DNA from: Amphritea sp. 1_MG-2023
Lineage (GTDB): Bacteria; Pseudomonadota; Gammaproteobacteria; Pseudomonadales; Balneatricaceae
NCBI RefSeq assembly: GCF_030547545.1
Contig: NZ_JAUOQE010000001.1
Coordinates: 248,001-312,000, forward strand
Length of the DNA: 64,000 nucleotides
Direction: 5' to 3'
The position numbers were made by a program, and so were the translations under genes. Below, one piece after another: positions 1 through 8,849 of this stretch; the stretch's first letter is position 1; each line of letters begins with the position of its first letter. The notes beneath the pieces are model-generated. The model searched no databases and was not told the DNA's origin. It worked only from the letters and a program-made list of their open reading frames with translations.

Positions 1-394
1 TGTGGTGAAGCATGAACCGCACCGGCGGTGCCAAAGCCATCGGCGTGCAATATCTTTGTAGCGAGGCACGCCCCCGTGCCGATAACCCAATATCGGCAAA
101 AGGTGAACCCCATCGCCGTGAGGTACCCAAGGGGCATGCCAGCACGGCTTCTACAGATTATTCCTTAGCACCGTATTTGCGTAGGGTGGTGAAACATGAA
201 CCACACCGGCGGTGCCAAAGCCATCGGTGTGCAATATCTTTGTAGCGAGGCACGCCCCCGTGCCGATAACCCAATATCGGCAAAAGGTGACCCCCATCGC
301 CGTGAGGTACCCAAGGGGCATGCCAACACGGCTCCTACAGATTATTCCTTAGCACCGCATTTGTGTAGGGTGTGGTGAAACATGAACCGCACCG
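1..394. repeat. Tandem repeat, unit ~184-186 bp, two full copies plus a partial third
   Basis: Two nearly identical units start near 1 and 185, and a third begins near 371 and breaks off near 394; the array probably continues beyond the left edge. Each unit holds small hairpins: GGCACG-cccc-CGTGCC, and GCCGATA-acccaa-TATCGGC. Open reading frames run through the unit but have no ribosome-binding site or protein-like composition, so I read it as a non-coding REP/BIME-like or minisatellite repeat. A shortened relative lies near 21963-22012. The 100 bases after the array (to about 513) hold a doubled CTAGCTTAC and no gene. Confidence 0.85.
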
Positions 395-513
395 ATATGC
401 CATCCAACCCTCAATCAACAGGAGGTGATGATAATATCAGCAGGCTAGGTGCCGTGAAGCATCACCGCAGCCTAGCTTACCTAGCTTACGCCGTTAAACG
501 ACGGTTGATTGAC

Positions 514-1644
514 TCAACCCTTAGCGGTACGTTTTTTCTTCTCTGGATCATCAAATGGCAATGAGTGAGCAATAGCTGAAACATTCAGGCTGCCTTTCAC
601 TTCCAGTGGTTTACCTTGTACCGCATAGTCGGTATCAAAGCGTACTAACGCCATAGACTTTTCAGTCAAGCGTGAATACATAGCGCAGGTAATCACGCCT
701 ACTTGCTTGCCATCAGCCCATAAGGTATCGCCTTCTTGAGCTGCTTGATTGCCTTCTAGCAACGCACCAAAAATCTTGAAGCGTTCTTGGCCTTTTAATC
801 TAAAGTGTTCATTGGCACCGCGGAAGTCGGTCTTATCTTTAGACACGGTAAAGTCGAGGCCGAGTTCCCATAAGGTGTCGCCTGCCGCTTCATCAGCAAA
901 CGGATACATCTCAGAGTTATCATATGGGAAGAACAGCAGGTAGCTTTCAACACGCAGCATATCCAAGGCTGTAAAGGCACAAGGAATAATCCCTTGTGAT
1001 TCACCCAGTTCCAGAATGGTGTCCCAGATAGCAGGCGCATCGGCGGCTTTACAGAAGATTTCATAGCCGCGTTCGCCGGTATAACCAGTACGAGAGATCA
1101 TCACCGGTAGACCGAACAGGCGGGTCTGCATATGGTGGAAATAAGGCAGATCGCGAATCCCTGGAACATGTTCAGCCAGAAAATCGACAGAGATTGGGCC
1201 TTGTAGCGAGAGATCGTGTAGATCGTCATCAAACAGCACGGTGACTTGACGGCCTTGAGCGGCGCGAACCAGCATTTCATAACCATTACCCGCGCCAAAT
1301 ACCACCATGAAGGTGTTTGGCCCCATGCGGTAAACGACGCAGTCATCTACAAATTTGCCAGACTCGTTCAGAATCGTCGCATAGACAGATTTACCTGGAT
1401 ACAGTTTTGAAATATCGCGGCTGCAAGCATATTCAAGCAAGCTTTCTGCATGAGGACCAACGAAGTGTACTTTCTTTAGGCCGGATACGTCCATCAGACC
1501 CGCTTTGGTACGAATAGCTTCATGAGCTAGCGATAAGTCGCTATCGTAGCTCCAAGGAGTACCCATACCGTTCCAATCTTCCAATTTTGAACCCAGTGCT
1601 CGATGCTTCTCTGCTAGCGCAGAATGACGCCACGAATTTGCCAT
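514..1644 (-). CDS. GcvT-family aminomethyltransferase (folate-dependent)
   Basis: The 376-residue protein has the GcvT fold signature along its length: an N-terminal folate-binding half (GLMDVSGLKKVHFVGPHAE, near residues 50-70), the typical SRTGYTGERGYEIF segment in the middle, and a C-terminal barrel domain. The family transfers one-carbon units from methylamine-type substrates to tetrahydrofolate. The gene stands alone, without gcvH or gcvP nearby. It is therefore probably not the housekeeping glycine-cleavage T protein but a relative acting on another substrate, such as a methylated amine, betaine product or DMSP; the substrate cannot be read from sequence. The start has AAAGGA eight bases upstream. 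A long leader with strong hairpins precedes it. The C-terminus ends in a short Lys/Arg-rich tail. Confidence 0.8.
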   Translation of the reverse strand: MANSWRHSALAEKHRALGSKLEDWNGMGTPWSYDSDLSLAHEAIRTKAGLMDVSGLKKVHFVGPHAESLLEYACSRDISKLYPGKSVYATILNESGKFVDDCVVYRMGPNTFMVVFGAGNGYEMLVRAAQGRQVTVLFDDDLHDLSLQGPISVDFLAEHVPGIRDLPYFHHMQTRLFGLPVMISRTGYTGERGYEIFCKAADAPAIWDTILELGESQGIIPCAFTALDMLRVESYLLFFPYDNSEMYPFADEAAGDTLWELGLDFTVSKDKTDFRGANEHFRLKGQERFKIFGALLEGNQAAQEGDTLWADGKQVGVITCAMYSRLTEKSMALVRFDTDYAVQGKPLEVKGSLNVSAIAHSLPFDDPEKKKRTAKG

Positions 1645-1836
1645 GTTGCGTTTCCTTTATGTCGATGAATAAAAAAACCAGTAGGAAATAATATTTCCTG
1701 CTAGGAAAAGCAATTAATATGCCACACCCTAGCTGTGATTGAAAAAATGACCTTGAATGAGGAAAATACTGAAGCGCGCTCGAGGTTATCGGGTTGTCGT
1801 TGTTGTTAGCATAATGTCTGTGTCATGCACGTTGAT

Positions 1837-1955
1837 GGCGGCACCGTTATCCTCAAGAGGGATACTTACAAGCCGCCTAGAAGCCTGAAATACCTTGATA
1901 TCAGAGGCTTCAGTCACGCATTTAAATGCCCCGTCCTAGTGCGGAAGGCGAGGGG
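1837..1955 (-). promoter_or_regulatory. Structured leader upstream of the GcvT-like gene (possible cis-regulatory RNA)
   Basis: Three nested hairpins lie one after another about 190-310 bases upstream of the start codon: GGCGGC (1837-1842) with GCCGCC (1872-1877), enclosing ATCC/GGAT; GAAGCCT (1880-1886) with AGGCTTC (1905-1911), closed further by CTGA/TCAG; and a third around CCCC (1929-1932) and GGGG (1952-1955). I could not match it to the glycine, SAM, SAH, THF or guanidine riboswitch consensus sequences. It may be a leader RNA, an unusual terminator of another transcript, or decayed sequence. The rest of the 1645-2279 gap shows no gene. Confidence 0.35.
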
Positions 1956-2279
1956 TGTGGGCGTTAATCATCCCTACGTCAAATGACCCGCGATGAAACG
2001 ACGACTCAGGATTGATTAGATAGCGCTAACGGTGCATTCGGTGTGCGCTACTGCGACTCATGATCAAGATTGTGAGGCAGAATCCGTTCGCGTGGCACAA
2101 TTATGTTACATGGAGGGGCGTTACCGGTGCATTGTGCGCCATGGTTGTGCGACTCAATGTTTCTTTGTGCATCTATGGCTAAGCGAATTAGCCTCATAAA
2201 AGCGTCGCGCCGCTAATCTTTGCTTGTTTTTAATCTGCGGCGTGACTTGTCGTCGACGGCCGCGAGCTTCACCACGCCC

Positions 2280-3536
2280 TTAAGGCACCGTCAGCACGGC
2301 ACAATTACATAGATCATCACTCTCAAATTGAGTTAGCTCACCAGCACTCAATCCCGGTACGGGAAACAGCCGAACGGTAAGCGGCTTATTCAAACGAAAC
2401 GCCATGGTACCGGTATCTCGCATGAGGGCGCTGATTTTGTTGATGCTGGTATCACCGGGGATTGGCACGGTATCGAGGCCAATGCCACAGACCGCACTGT
2501 AGGTAAGCAGTGCACGAATATCGAAATGATCTTTGAGGGTGCCTTCCGCAAGGCCAGTATCTTCGGTTAAGGCGAGCATTAATCCTGAAAAGCCGGTTAG
2601 CTGGACACCCTGTATCGATTTAAACACACGGGTTAATAGGGCAGAGGCCTCCACGGTTCCCGAGGCACCAAAGTAGTCAACGCCCATCTGTTCATAAACC
2701 GCCGTCATGCTGGCGCAGCTTTTGGAAGGTGCCGCCGAACTGTCAAAGCCTGCAAACATAAAGTCAGCCGGTAGCGCTGTGTGTGTAACAATCGTATCGA
2801 TAGCGGATATATGATGCTGCAGCGCTTCCCTCATTACCGTGTAATAGGCATGGTAGCGCTCATTGTGTGGCGGTATCGCTGAGTGCTGGTTGAGTTCTTC
2901 AAGCACGGCTACCAAGAGATCGGGTGTTTCTAAGCCGATGACAAAGCAGTTTTTGAGCTCTTTTTTATGGTAGCTGGCCGGAAAATAGGGTATCCATGGG
3001 GCGCAGTTAAAGTTGACTGTGAAATTAAAATTGCCTTCGCCTCTAGGCGTTATTTCACTGATTTTCTTAACCGCCTCTGCCGCGTGAGTCATTAACCTAT
3101 TATCGAGTATGCCGTGCTCATCTAAACCAACATTGACACACACATTACAGAGATCGCCAAATTCTTGAATCAGGGCTGGAATCAGCGAAATCTCATGTGC
3201 GGTTTTTGCTTCGCCAATGGCAAATCGAATCCGTATGTCTGATATCTCGGATGTGTTAAGTAGGTTGCTGAGGTATCTCAGCCCTTCGCGAGCACTCTCA
3301 AGGCTTTCTGTATTTAAGTATTCGCCAAAAGGATTGGTGACAATCCTATTGGATTGCACATGATAACCATGTTGCTGTAGCTGTTTGGATAGCGTTGCGC
3401 AAACTGCCGAGGCCTCGATGATTTCCTCTTTCCAGAGGGCTTGATGGGGGCTTAAAGTGACAAAGGTGGTGACCGTTCTCACTTTACATAACGCTTTATT
3501 TTCTAATAGATTACTCATGAATGGATCACTCAACAT
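2280..3536 (-). CDS. DUF711 (UPF0210-like) family protein
   Basis: The ~418-residue protein resembles the DUF711 family: KVRTVTTFVTLSPHQ near the N-terminus, a central acidic region, and the family-like GFSGLMLALTEDTGLAEG motif near residue 315. The biochemical role of the family is not settled. No signal peptide or membrane segment is seen, so it is probably cytosolic. Two start codons are possible, at 3536 and 3518; neither has a strong Shine-Dalgarno, so the N-terminus is uncertain. It is preceded on the same strand by a 15-bp-period array and a doubtful small ORF, and followed by a long gap and the GcvT-like gene on the same strand. Co-function with that gene is only a guess. Confidence 0.7.
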   Translation of the reverse strand: MLSDPFMSNLLENKALCKVRTVTTFVTLSPHQALWKEEIIEASAVCATLSKQLQQHGYHVQSNRIVTNPFGEYLNTESLESAREGLRYLSNLLNTSEISDIRIRFAIGEAKTAHEISLIPALIQEFGDLCNVCVNVGLDEHGILDNRLMTHAAEAVKKISEITPRGEGNFNFTVNFNCAPWIPYFPASYHKKELKNCFVIGLETPDLLVAVLEELNQHSAIPPHNERYHAYYTVMREALQHHISAIDTIVTHTALPADFMFAGFDSSAAPSKSCASMTAVYEQMGVDYFGASGTVEASALLTRVFKSIQGVQLTGFSGLMLALTEDTGLAEGTLKDHFDIRALLTYSAVCGIGLDTVPIPGDTSINKISALMRDTGTMAFRLNKPLTVRLFPVPGLSAGELTQFESDDLCNCAVLTVP

Positions 3537-3550
3537 CTTCGTTATTTGAC

Positions 3551-3670
3551 ACTTACGCTGACTAAAGCACGGTTTACAAGAGCACGGTTTACAAAAGCAT
3601 TGTTAACTAGAGAATCATTTATAAAAGTAGCATTGACAAGCGTACCGCAGACAAGAGAGTCATTTACAAG
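3551..3670 (-). repeat. Eight-unit degenerate 15-bp array upstream of the DUF711 gene
   Basis: Eight consecutive 15-base units (3551-3565, 3566-3580, and so on to 3656-3670) share a core that reads TTGTAAA on the minus strand; the two at 3566-3580 and 3581-3595 differ at one base. The array ends 14 bases before the start codon at 3536. Because 15 is a multiple of three, both strands stay open. On the minus strand one frame gives pentapeptide-like blocks (SLVND, TLVNA, SLVNN, AFVNR, ALVNR) and ends in TAA five bases before the next ATG. That frame has no start codon of its own, so coding is unproven. Confidence 0.75.
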
Positions 3671-3987
3671 TGAACCCTTTTAAGCACAGCGCTTAGTCGA
3701 ACACGGTTTAGTTTGCCTGCTGAACACTCGCTGTCGGTTTCGCTGGTGGTCGGTCGCGCTGTTTTAGGGGCGCGCGAGCCGGGGTTTATCTCGCCACGTT
3801 TCACGGTGCTAGTTTCACGGTGTTTGTCTTGCAGGGTTTCACGGTACTGCTTACTCGCTACAGCTTTTACTATGCTATTGATCGCGACGTCAGCTGGCTT
3901 CAGCATAGCAGGCGCTATGATCGCTGCAAATACCTGAACGCTGAGTGACGTTGCCTTGGGGCCATGATGGTTTTTGTCAGCCTGCAT
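3664..3987 (-). CDS. Hypothetical small basic protein (doubtful)
   Basis: An open frame of about 107 residues starts at an ATG preceded by GGCAGGAAC, an acceptable ribosome-binding site, in the gap between the DUF711 gene and the kinase gene. It begins MQADKNHHGPKATSLSVQVF, has one weak hydrophobic stretch and a Lys/Arg/Thr-rich remainder. I recognise no family. Its last codons run into the 15-bp array in a different frame from the pentapeptide-like reading; a -1 shift near 3677 would join the two. It could be a real small protein, the front of a decayed repeat protein, or chance. Confidence 0.3.
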   Translation of the reverse strand: MQADKNHHGPKATSLSVQVFAAIIAPAMLKPADVAINSIVKAVASKQYRETLQDKHRETSTVKRGEINPGSRAPKTARPTTSETDSECSAGKLNRVRLSAVLKRVHL

Positions 3988-4135
3988 GTTCCTGCCTCTT
4001 AACCGATAGATATCGATACGGTTGTTTCCCTTTACTGGCATAATGTGTGCAATATTAATGCTATTTGATGCTGTTGTTGATAATAGCGCCTGACAGCATG
4101 GTTATGTACGTTGCTTTTGTACCGATGGGTGGATT

Positions 4136-7100
4136 ATGTCCGGGTTTCAAAAAATCCTTAAAGTTAGGCGTCACTACAATAAGTGGGTGGCCGATCAGAC
4201 CTTAGAGGATTACGCGTTGCGTTTTACCGCGCGTAAAGGGCGGCATATGAGTATCTCCCGCGTGGGCAAAACGGCATTGGGCGCGGCCTCATTTTTGGCG
4301 TTAGAGGGGTTAGCCGCCGCAGTCACGCTGAGTTATGGCTTCACCAATACGGTGTTGGCAATGATCGCGGTATGTGTGGTGTTGTTTATCACCGGTTTTC
4401 CGATTGTCTATTATTCGGCTAAACATGGCTTGGATATCGATCTGCTCACCCGCGGGGCAGGCTTCGGGTATCTTGGCTCGACGCTGACGTCGCTGATCTA
4501 TGCCTCCTTTACCTTCATCTTCTTTGCCATTGAGGCGGCGATTCTCGCTTCGGCGCTTAAAGCGCTATTTGGTATTCCGCTAGCGGTGGGGTATCTGCTG
4601 TGTGCGGTGGCGGTGATTCCGATTGTGACACACGGTATTACGGCGATTAGCCGGTTTCAAGTGGGCACACAAAACCTTTGGCTAGGGTTGCAGTTAGCGG
4701 CCGTGGTGGTAGCGCTGTGGTATGAAGCGGATAGCTTAAAGGGCTGGACGGAGTTTAGTCCGAGTGCGACTGTCTCGGGTAGTGGTGAATTTGACCTCAT
4801 CATGTTTGGCGCGGCGGTGTCGGTATTTTTTGCCCTGTTTGCGCAGATCGGCGAACAGGTGGATTATCTACGCTTCATGCCGGAGAAAACCGAACAGAAT
4901 AAGCGGCAGTGGTGGTTTTGGTTGATTATTGCCGGCCCCGGTTGGGTCTTTACCGGCTTTATTAAAATGTTGCTGGGATCTTTTCTCGCCTACTTGGCCA
5001 TCACTCAGGGAATCAGTGCGGTTGAGGCCGCCGATCCTACCTATATGTATCAGCGCGTGTTTCAGTTGATGACCGGCTCACCCGAGATCGCCCTGCTGTT
5101 GGCCGCATTGATGGTGGTGGTGTGTCAGATGAAAATTAATGTCACCAATGCCTATGCGGGCTCTATTGCGTGGTCGAACTTCTTCTCACGTTTGACGCAT
5201 AGCCATCCAGGGCGAGTGGTCTGGTTGGTCTTTAATGTCACCATCGCCCTGATTTTGATGGAACTCGGAATCTATCAGGCGCTGGAAGCGATCTTGGGTA
5301 TCTTCGCTATTATCGCGATTAGTTGGCTGGCATCGCTATCCGCCGATTTGTTGATTAATAAACCGCTGGGGCTAAGCCCGCCGGAAATCGAATTTAAGCG
5401 GGGGCATCTATACGATATTAATCCGGTCGGCATGGGGTCGATGATTATCTCGACGACCTTGGGGATGTTGAGTTACTTGGGATTGTTTGGCGAAGAAGCG
5501 CGCTATCTCTGCCATTTTGTCAGCTTGCTCAGTTGTTTTATTTGCGTGCCGCTAATCGCCTGGTTAACCGGCGGGCGTTACTATATTGCTCGTTCGAACG
5601 AAGATTTAAATCAGTATATTCGCTTAGTGCCGGTGAACGACGATCGGCATCGGGCTATTGTCACCTGCGGTATCTGTGAAAATGATTTCGAGCGGGAAGA
5701 TATGAGTTTCTGTCCCGCTTATGATCTACCGATCTGTTCACTGTGTTGTTCGTTGGATGTGCGCTGCTTAGATAGCTGTAAACCCAAGGCACGACTCTCA
5801 CGGCAGATGATGGAATTTTTACATCTCATTTTACCCCGTCGAGCGGTGAAATTAGTCAGCTCTCGTTTGGCTAAGTTTGTGGTGCTGTTGCTGGTAGTCA
5901 ATCTGATCTTTGCGGCCTTGCTGGCGATCATTTTTCGTCAGTTAGCGCCAGCCACCCCAGAGGAAACAGCCTTAGTGTTACAAACGATTTGGACGCTATT
6001 TTTCACGCTGTTTATCGCCTCAGGGGTGGTGACCTGGTTGTTTTTGCTGACTCACGAGAGTCGCTTGGTGGCGCAGCAGGAATCCAATCGACAGACCATG
6101 AAACTCACCCGAGAGATAGAAGCGCACGAACAAACCGATCTTGAATTGCAGCAGGCTAAAGAGTTAGCCGAGCGGGCAAATGCGGCGAAAAGCCGTTATT
6201 TGTCGGGTATTAGTCATGAGCTGCGTACACCCTTACAGTCGATTCTGGGTTATGCACAGTTATTGCGCGAACGTTCTGAATGGTCGGCTGATCAGCAGCG
6301 AGGGTTGGATATTATTCATCGCAGTGGCCTTTATCTAACCGATTTGATCGAAGGCTTGTTGGATATTTCCAAGATTGAAGCCGGTCGTTTAGATCTGCAT
6401 CGCAATCAGGTTAACCTGCCGGAGTTAATTGAACAGCTGGTAGAGATGTTTCGTATGCAGGCGCTGCAAAAAGGCATTGAATTTAACTATCATATCGCCA
6501 CGCCACTGCCGCAGCGCATTGTCACCGATGAGAAACGGCTGCGGCAGATTCTCATTAATTTACTCTCGAATGCGGTGAAATATACGCCGACAGGGCGGGT
6601 GGATTTCGATATTCGTTATCGTAATCAGGTGGCTGAATTTGCGATTCGCGATACCGGGCCTGGGATCGATGAATATCAGTTGCAGCGGATTTTTGCCCCG
6701 TTTGAACGGATTCGTAATCGCGATACCGCACACCTACCGGGCACTGGGCTGGGGCTGACCATCGTTAAACTGCTGACTGAGATTATGGGCGGCGATCTGC
6801 AAGTAGAGAGTCATCCAGGTAAGGGCAGTTGTTTTCGCGTGTCGATGATGCTGCCTTGGGTGAGTAGCGAGGCGTTGACACCGGTGCTGCAAGAACATCG
6901 GATTATTGGTTATGAGGGTTATCAGCAAACCCTCTGTTTAGTGGATGATGATCCGGTATTGCGCGGTCTCTTGGCGGATATTCTCATGCCGCTCGGGTTT
7001 AGTATTCTCGAAGCTCAAGATGCCGAAGCCTGTTTAGCCTTATTGCAGCAGAGTGAGCCGGATCTATTTTTGCTGGATATTTCGATGCCGGGCATGTCGG

Positions 7101-7609
7101 GCTTACAGTTGGCAAGTTTACTGCGACAGCGTAAAGTGCCGGGTAAAATTGTGATGCTATCGGCGGATGCCCGTGAACTGTCGGCCGACGATGAAGGCCA
7201 TGATAGCTATGATGATTATCTGGTTAAACCGGTAGCCAATCATCAGCTGCTTGAAGCGTTGGGACGACAGCTGGAGCTAAAATGGATCTATCGAGGTGAA
7301 TCTGAATCCTTGCCGCGCAAGGAGAACCGAGGATTAGCGGAGACGGGATCGACGCAAGCGGTCGGCTCGATTGAACAGGGGCAAGAGGCCCGCGATCATC
7401 GAGTGCTAATTCGACAGCCGGATCATCCGCTTATCCTAGAATTGAAAAATTGCGCCGAACTTGGCTATCGAAAAGGCGTGATACAGTGTTTGAACGAGCT
7501 AGAAGGGCTGGATATCCTATCGTTAGAGACCTTGAGTCATCTACGTCAGCTCAGTGATAATTTTCTGTTTGATAAGCTGGTGAGCTGTTTGGAGACTCAG
7601 AGCCGATGA
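4136..7609 (+). CDS. NCS1 permease-like / histidine kinase / receiver hybrid sensor
   Basis: This 1157-residue membrane protein starts with an NCS1 (purine/cytosine/allantoin permease-type) transporter domain of about 12 segments (residues ~35-480). A cysteine-rich module follows (~508-552: CxxC, then C, C, CxxCC, C, C), then two more membrane segments (~580-650) and a coiled linker. The HisKA/HATPase pair has its H-box at H694 (ISHELRTPLQ) and N, G1 and G2 boxes (NLLSNAVKY, DTGPGI, GTGLGL). A receiver domain with phospho-acceptor D981 and a C-terminal tail complete it. It should sense a solute, by transport or binding through the NCS1 part, and pass phosphate on to the regulator whose start overlaps its stop. 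Given the urea locus downstream, a nitrogenous ligand such as urea or a purine product is a reasonable but unproven guess. Confidence 0.9.
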   Translation: MSGFQKILKVRRHYNKWVADQTLEDYALRFTARKGRHMSISRVGKTALGAASFLALEGLAAAVTLSYGFTNTVLAMIAVCVVLFITGFPIVYYSAKHGLDIDLLTRGAGFGYLGSTLTSLIYASFTFIFFAIEAAILASALKALFGIPLAVGYLLCAVAVIPIVTHGITAISRFQVGTQNLWLGLQLAAVVVALWYEADSLKGWTEFSPSATVSGSGEFDLIMFGAAVSVFFALFAQIGEQVDYLRFMPEKTEQNKRQWWFWLIIAGPGWVFTGFIKMLLGSFLAYLAITQGISAVEAADPTYMYQRVFQLMTGSPEIALLLAALMVVVCQMKINVTNAYAGSIAWSNFFSRLTHSHPGRVVWLVFNVTIALILMELGIYQALEAILGIFAIIAISWLASLSADLLINKPLGLSPPEIEFKRGHLYDINPVGMGSMIISTTLGMLSYLGLFGEEARYLCHFVSLLSCFICVPLIAWLTGGRYYIARSNEDLNQYIRLVPVNDDRHRAIVTCGICENDFEREDMSFCPAYDLPICSLCCSLDVRCLDSCKPKARLSRQMMEFLHLILPRRAVKLVSSRLAKFVVLLLVVNLIFAALLAIIFRQLAPATPEETALVLQTIWTLFFTLFIASGVVTWLFLLTHESRLVAQQESNRQTMKLTREIEAHEQTDLELQQAKELAERANAAKSRYLSGISHELRTPLQSILGYAQLLRERSEWSADQQRGLDIIHRSGLYLTDLIEGLLDISKIEAGRLDLHRNQVNLPELIEQLVEMFRMQALQKGIEFNYHIATPLPQRIVTDEKRLRQILINLLSNAVKYTPTGRVDFDIRYRNQVAEFAIRDTGPGIDEYQLQRIFAPFERIRNRDTAHLPGTGLGLTIVKLLTEIMGGDLQVESHPGKGSCFRVSMMLPWVSSEALTPVLQEHRIIGYEGYQQTLCLVDDDPVLRGLLADILMPLGFSILEAQDAEACLALLQQSEPDLFLLDISMPGMSGLQLASLLRQRKVPGKIVMLSADARELSADDEGHDSYDDYLVKPVANHQLLEALGRQLELKWIYRGESESLPRKENRGLAETGSTQAVGSIEQGQEARDHRVLIRQPDHPLILELKNCAELGYRKGVIQCLNELEGLDILSLETLSHLRQLSDNFLFDKLVSCLETQSR

Positions 7610-8571
7610 CTCTCAGTGATAAGGCCCGAATAATCGGTGATCAACCGAATGACATGAGTGGAGATAAAGCCTCAATGCGTAATGATGTGGTGTTAGTAGT
7701 GGATGATTCACCCAATGCACTGAGTCTAATTAATGATGCCCTCGAAGGCGCGGGATTAGATATCTTGGTGGCCCTCGAAGGGCGTCAAGCGTTGACCATC
7801 TGTCAGCGCATTCGGCCAGATATCATCTTAATGGATGCGGTGATGCCGGTAATGGACGGTTTTGAAACCTGCCGCGCATTGAAAGCAGACCCGCATCTGG
7901 CCGCTATCCCCGTCGTCTTTATGACCGGCTTAACGGATACCGATGACATTGTACGTGGCCTCGACAGTGGCGGCGTTGATTACCTTATCAAACCGATCAA
8001 CCCGAATGAGTTATTGGCGCGGATTCGCGTGCATCTAAATAATGCGCGGCAAACCAGTAGTGTGCATAGCGCGCTAGATAGCACCGGTCAGCATCTATTG
8101 ACGGTAGGAGAGGGGCAGATACGTTGGGCGACCCCCAGAGCCTATGCGTTATTGCATCGTGCCGAAGTGACTGAGGCGGTTCAGGCCGAATGTTTATTGC
8201 CTCAAATTCGTAGCTGGTTGGAACATCATCCGAGCGAGCAAGACCGGATGCGGCTTCGCGATTTAGATTATCCACTGACACTGAAATTGATTGGTTATCA
8301 GAGCAGCGGTGAAGTGTTAATGCAGTTAATCGACGGTAGAAAGCCAACCGGAGCCGAGTTATTAAAACTCGAGCTAGAATTGACTGAACGGGAAGCCGAA
8401 GTCCTGTTCTGGTTAGCGAACGGTAAAACCAACCGTGAGATCGCCGAAATTCTTGAAATCAGCCCGCGTACCATTAACAAACATCTAGAACAGATCTTTC
8501 CCAAGCTCGGCGTCGAAAACCGCACCGCCGCGGCGGGCGTAGCGTTAAGACTGATTGCGAGTCATGAGTAG
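7606..8571 (+). CDS. Response regulator, receiver plus LuxR-type HTH
   Basis: The protein has an N-terminal receiver domain (VVDDSPNAL; phospho-acceptor D77 in IILMDAVMPVMDG; conserved K in DYLIKPINP), a central linker of ~100 residues that I do not recognise, and a C-terminal LuxR/GerE helix-turn-helix (LTEREAEVLFWLANGKTNREIA, ~258-310). The ATG overlaps the kinase stop codon as ATGA, which implies translational coupling and a cognate pair; a later ATG at 7651 is possible but less likely. It is expected to bind DNA after phosphorylation by the hybrid kinase. Its target promoters are not visible, but the urt/ure locus is a candidate. Confidence 0.88.
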   Translation: MTLSDKARIIGDQPNDMSGDKASMRNDVVLVVDDSPNALSLINDALEGAGLDILVALEGRQALTICQRIRPDIILMDAVMPVMDGFETCRALKADPHLAAIPVVFMTGLTDTDDIVRGLDSGGVDYLIKPINPNELLARIRVHLNNARQTSSVHSALDSTGQHLLTVGEGQIRWATPRAYALLHRAEVTEAVQAECLLPQIRSWLEHHPSEQDRMRLRDLDYPLTLKLIGYQSSGEVLMQLIDGRKPTGAELLKLELELTEREAEVLFWLANGKTNREIAEILEISPRTINKHLEQIFPKLGVENRTAAAGVALRLIASHE

Positions 8572-8702
8572 AGTCGAGATCCGAACATCACTTTAATTGC
8601 CGAGGTCCGAACGTCACAGACCGCGTGACTTGATCGAGGTTCGAAACAGCGGTTGTCCGTGCCAATGCTGGGCATCTGCGCACTATTTTTATACTCAGTG
8701 TT

Positions 8703-8766
8703 CCGCTGGGTAATAATATGTTTCGGAACGAGCTTGGATCAAAAAGGGCTTTGACCCTGTGGTATC
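8703..8766 (+). mobile_element. RAYT transposase 3'-end fragment (64 bp)
   Basis: These 64 bases match 14773-14836 at 62 positions. In that second copy the sequence encodes the C-terminal LGNDMFRDELGSKRALTL segment of a REP-associated tyrosine transposase. Only this scrap is left here, directly followed by the GGTGCGAATAAG repeat. The rest of the 8572-8849 gap holds three degenerate GAG(A/G)TCCGAAC motifs and no gene. Confidence 0.75.
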
Positions 8767-8774
8767 CTTAGGAA

Positions 8775-8801
8775 GGTGCGAATAAGTCAATTATGCCTCA
8801 A
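8775..8801. repeat. Left copy of 27-bp direct repeat flanking the HD-GYP gene
   Basis: The repeat begins GGTGCGAATAAGTCAATTA and continues to 8801. It matches 10680-10706 with one change (T/C at position 20). The two copies bracket the AT-rich gene at 8850-10661 closely. The core GGAAGGTGCGAATAA also occurs inverted at 22081-22095, so this is part of a dispersed family rather than a simple target-site duplication. Confidence 0.85.
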
Positions 8802-8849
8802 GCTTTGTTTCACATCATTATGCATTGTGATTAAACTGAAATAGGTTCA

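Noticed and set aside
12-378. Open frames of 60-77 codons in the left-edge repeat
   Set aside because: They repeat with the DNA unit, lack ribosome-binding sites and have no protein-like composition.
1645-2279. Glycine riboswitch before the GcvT-like gene
   Set aside because: None of the conserved aptamer segments could be found on the minus strand; only generic stems are present.
3664-3690. Programmed -1 frameshift joining the small ORF to the pentapeptide-like frame
   Set aside because: CTTAAAAGG is not a standard slippery heptamer in the required phase, and no pseudoknot is evident; a mutation or chance is more likely.
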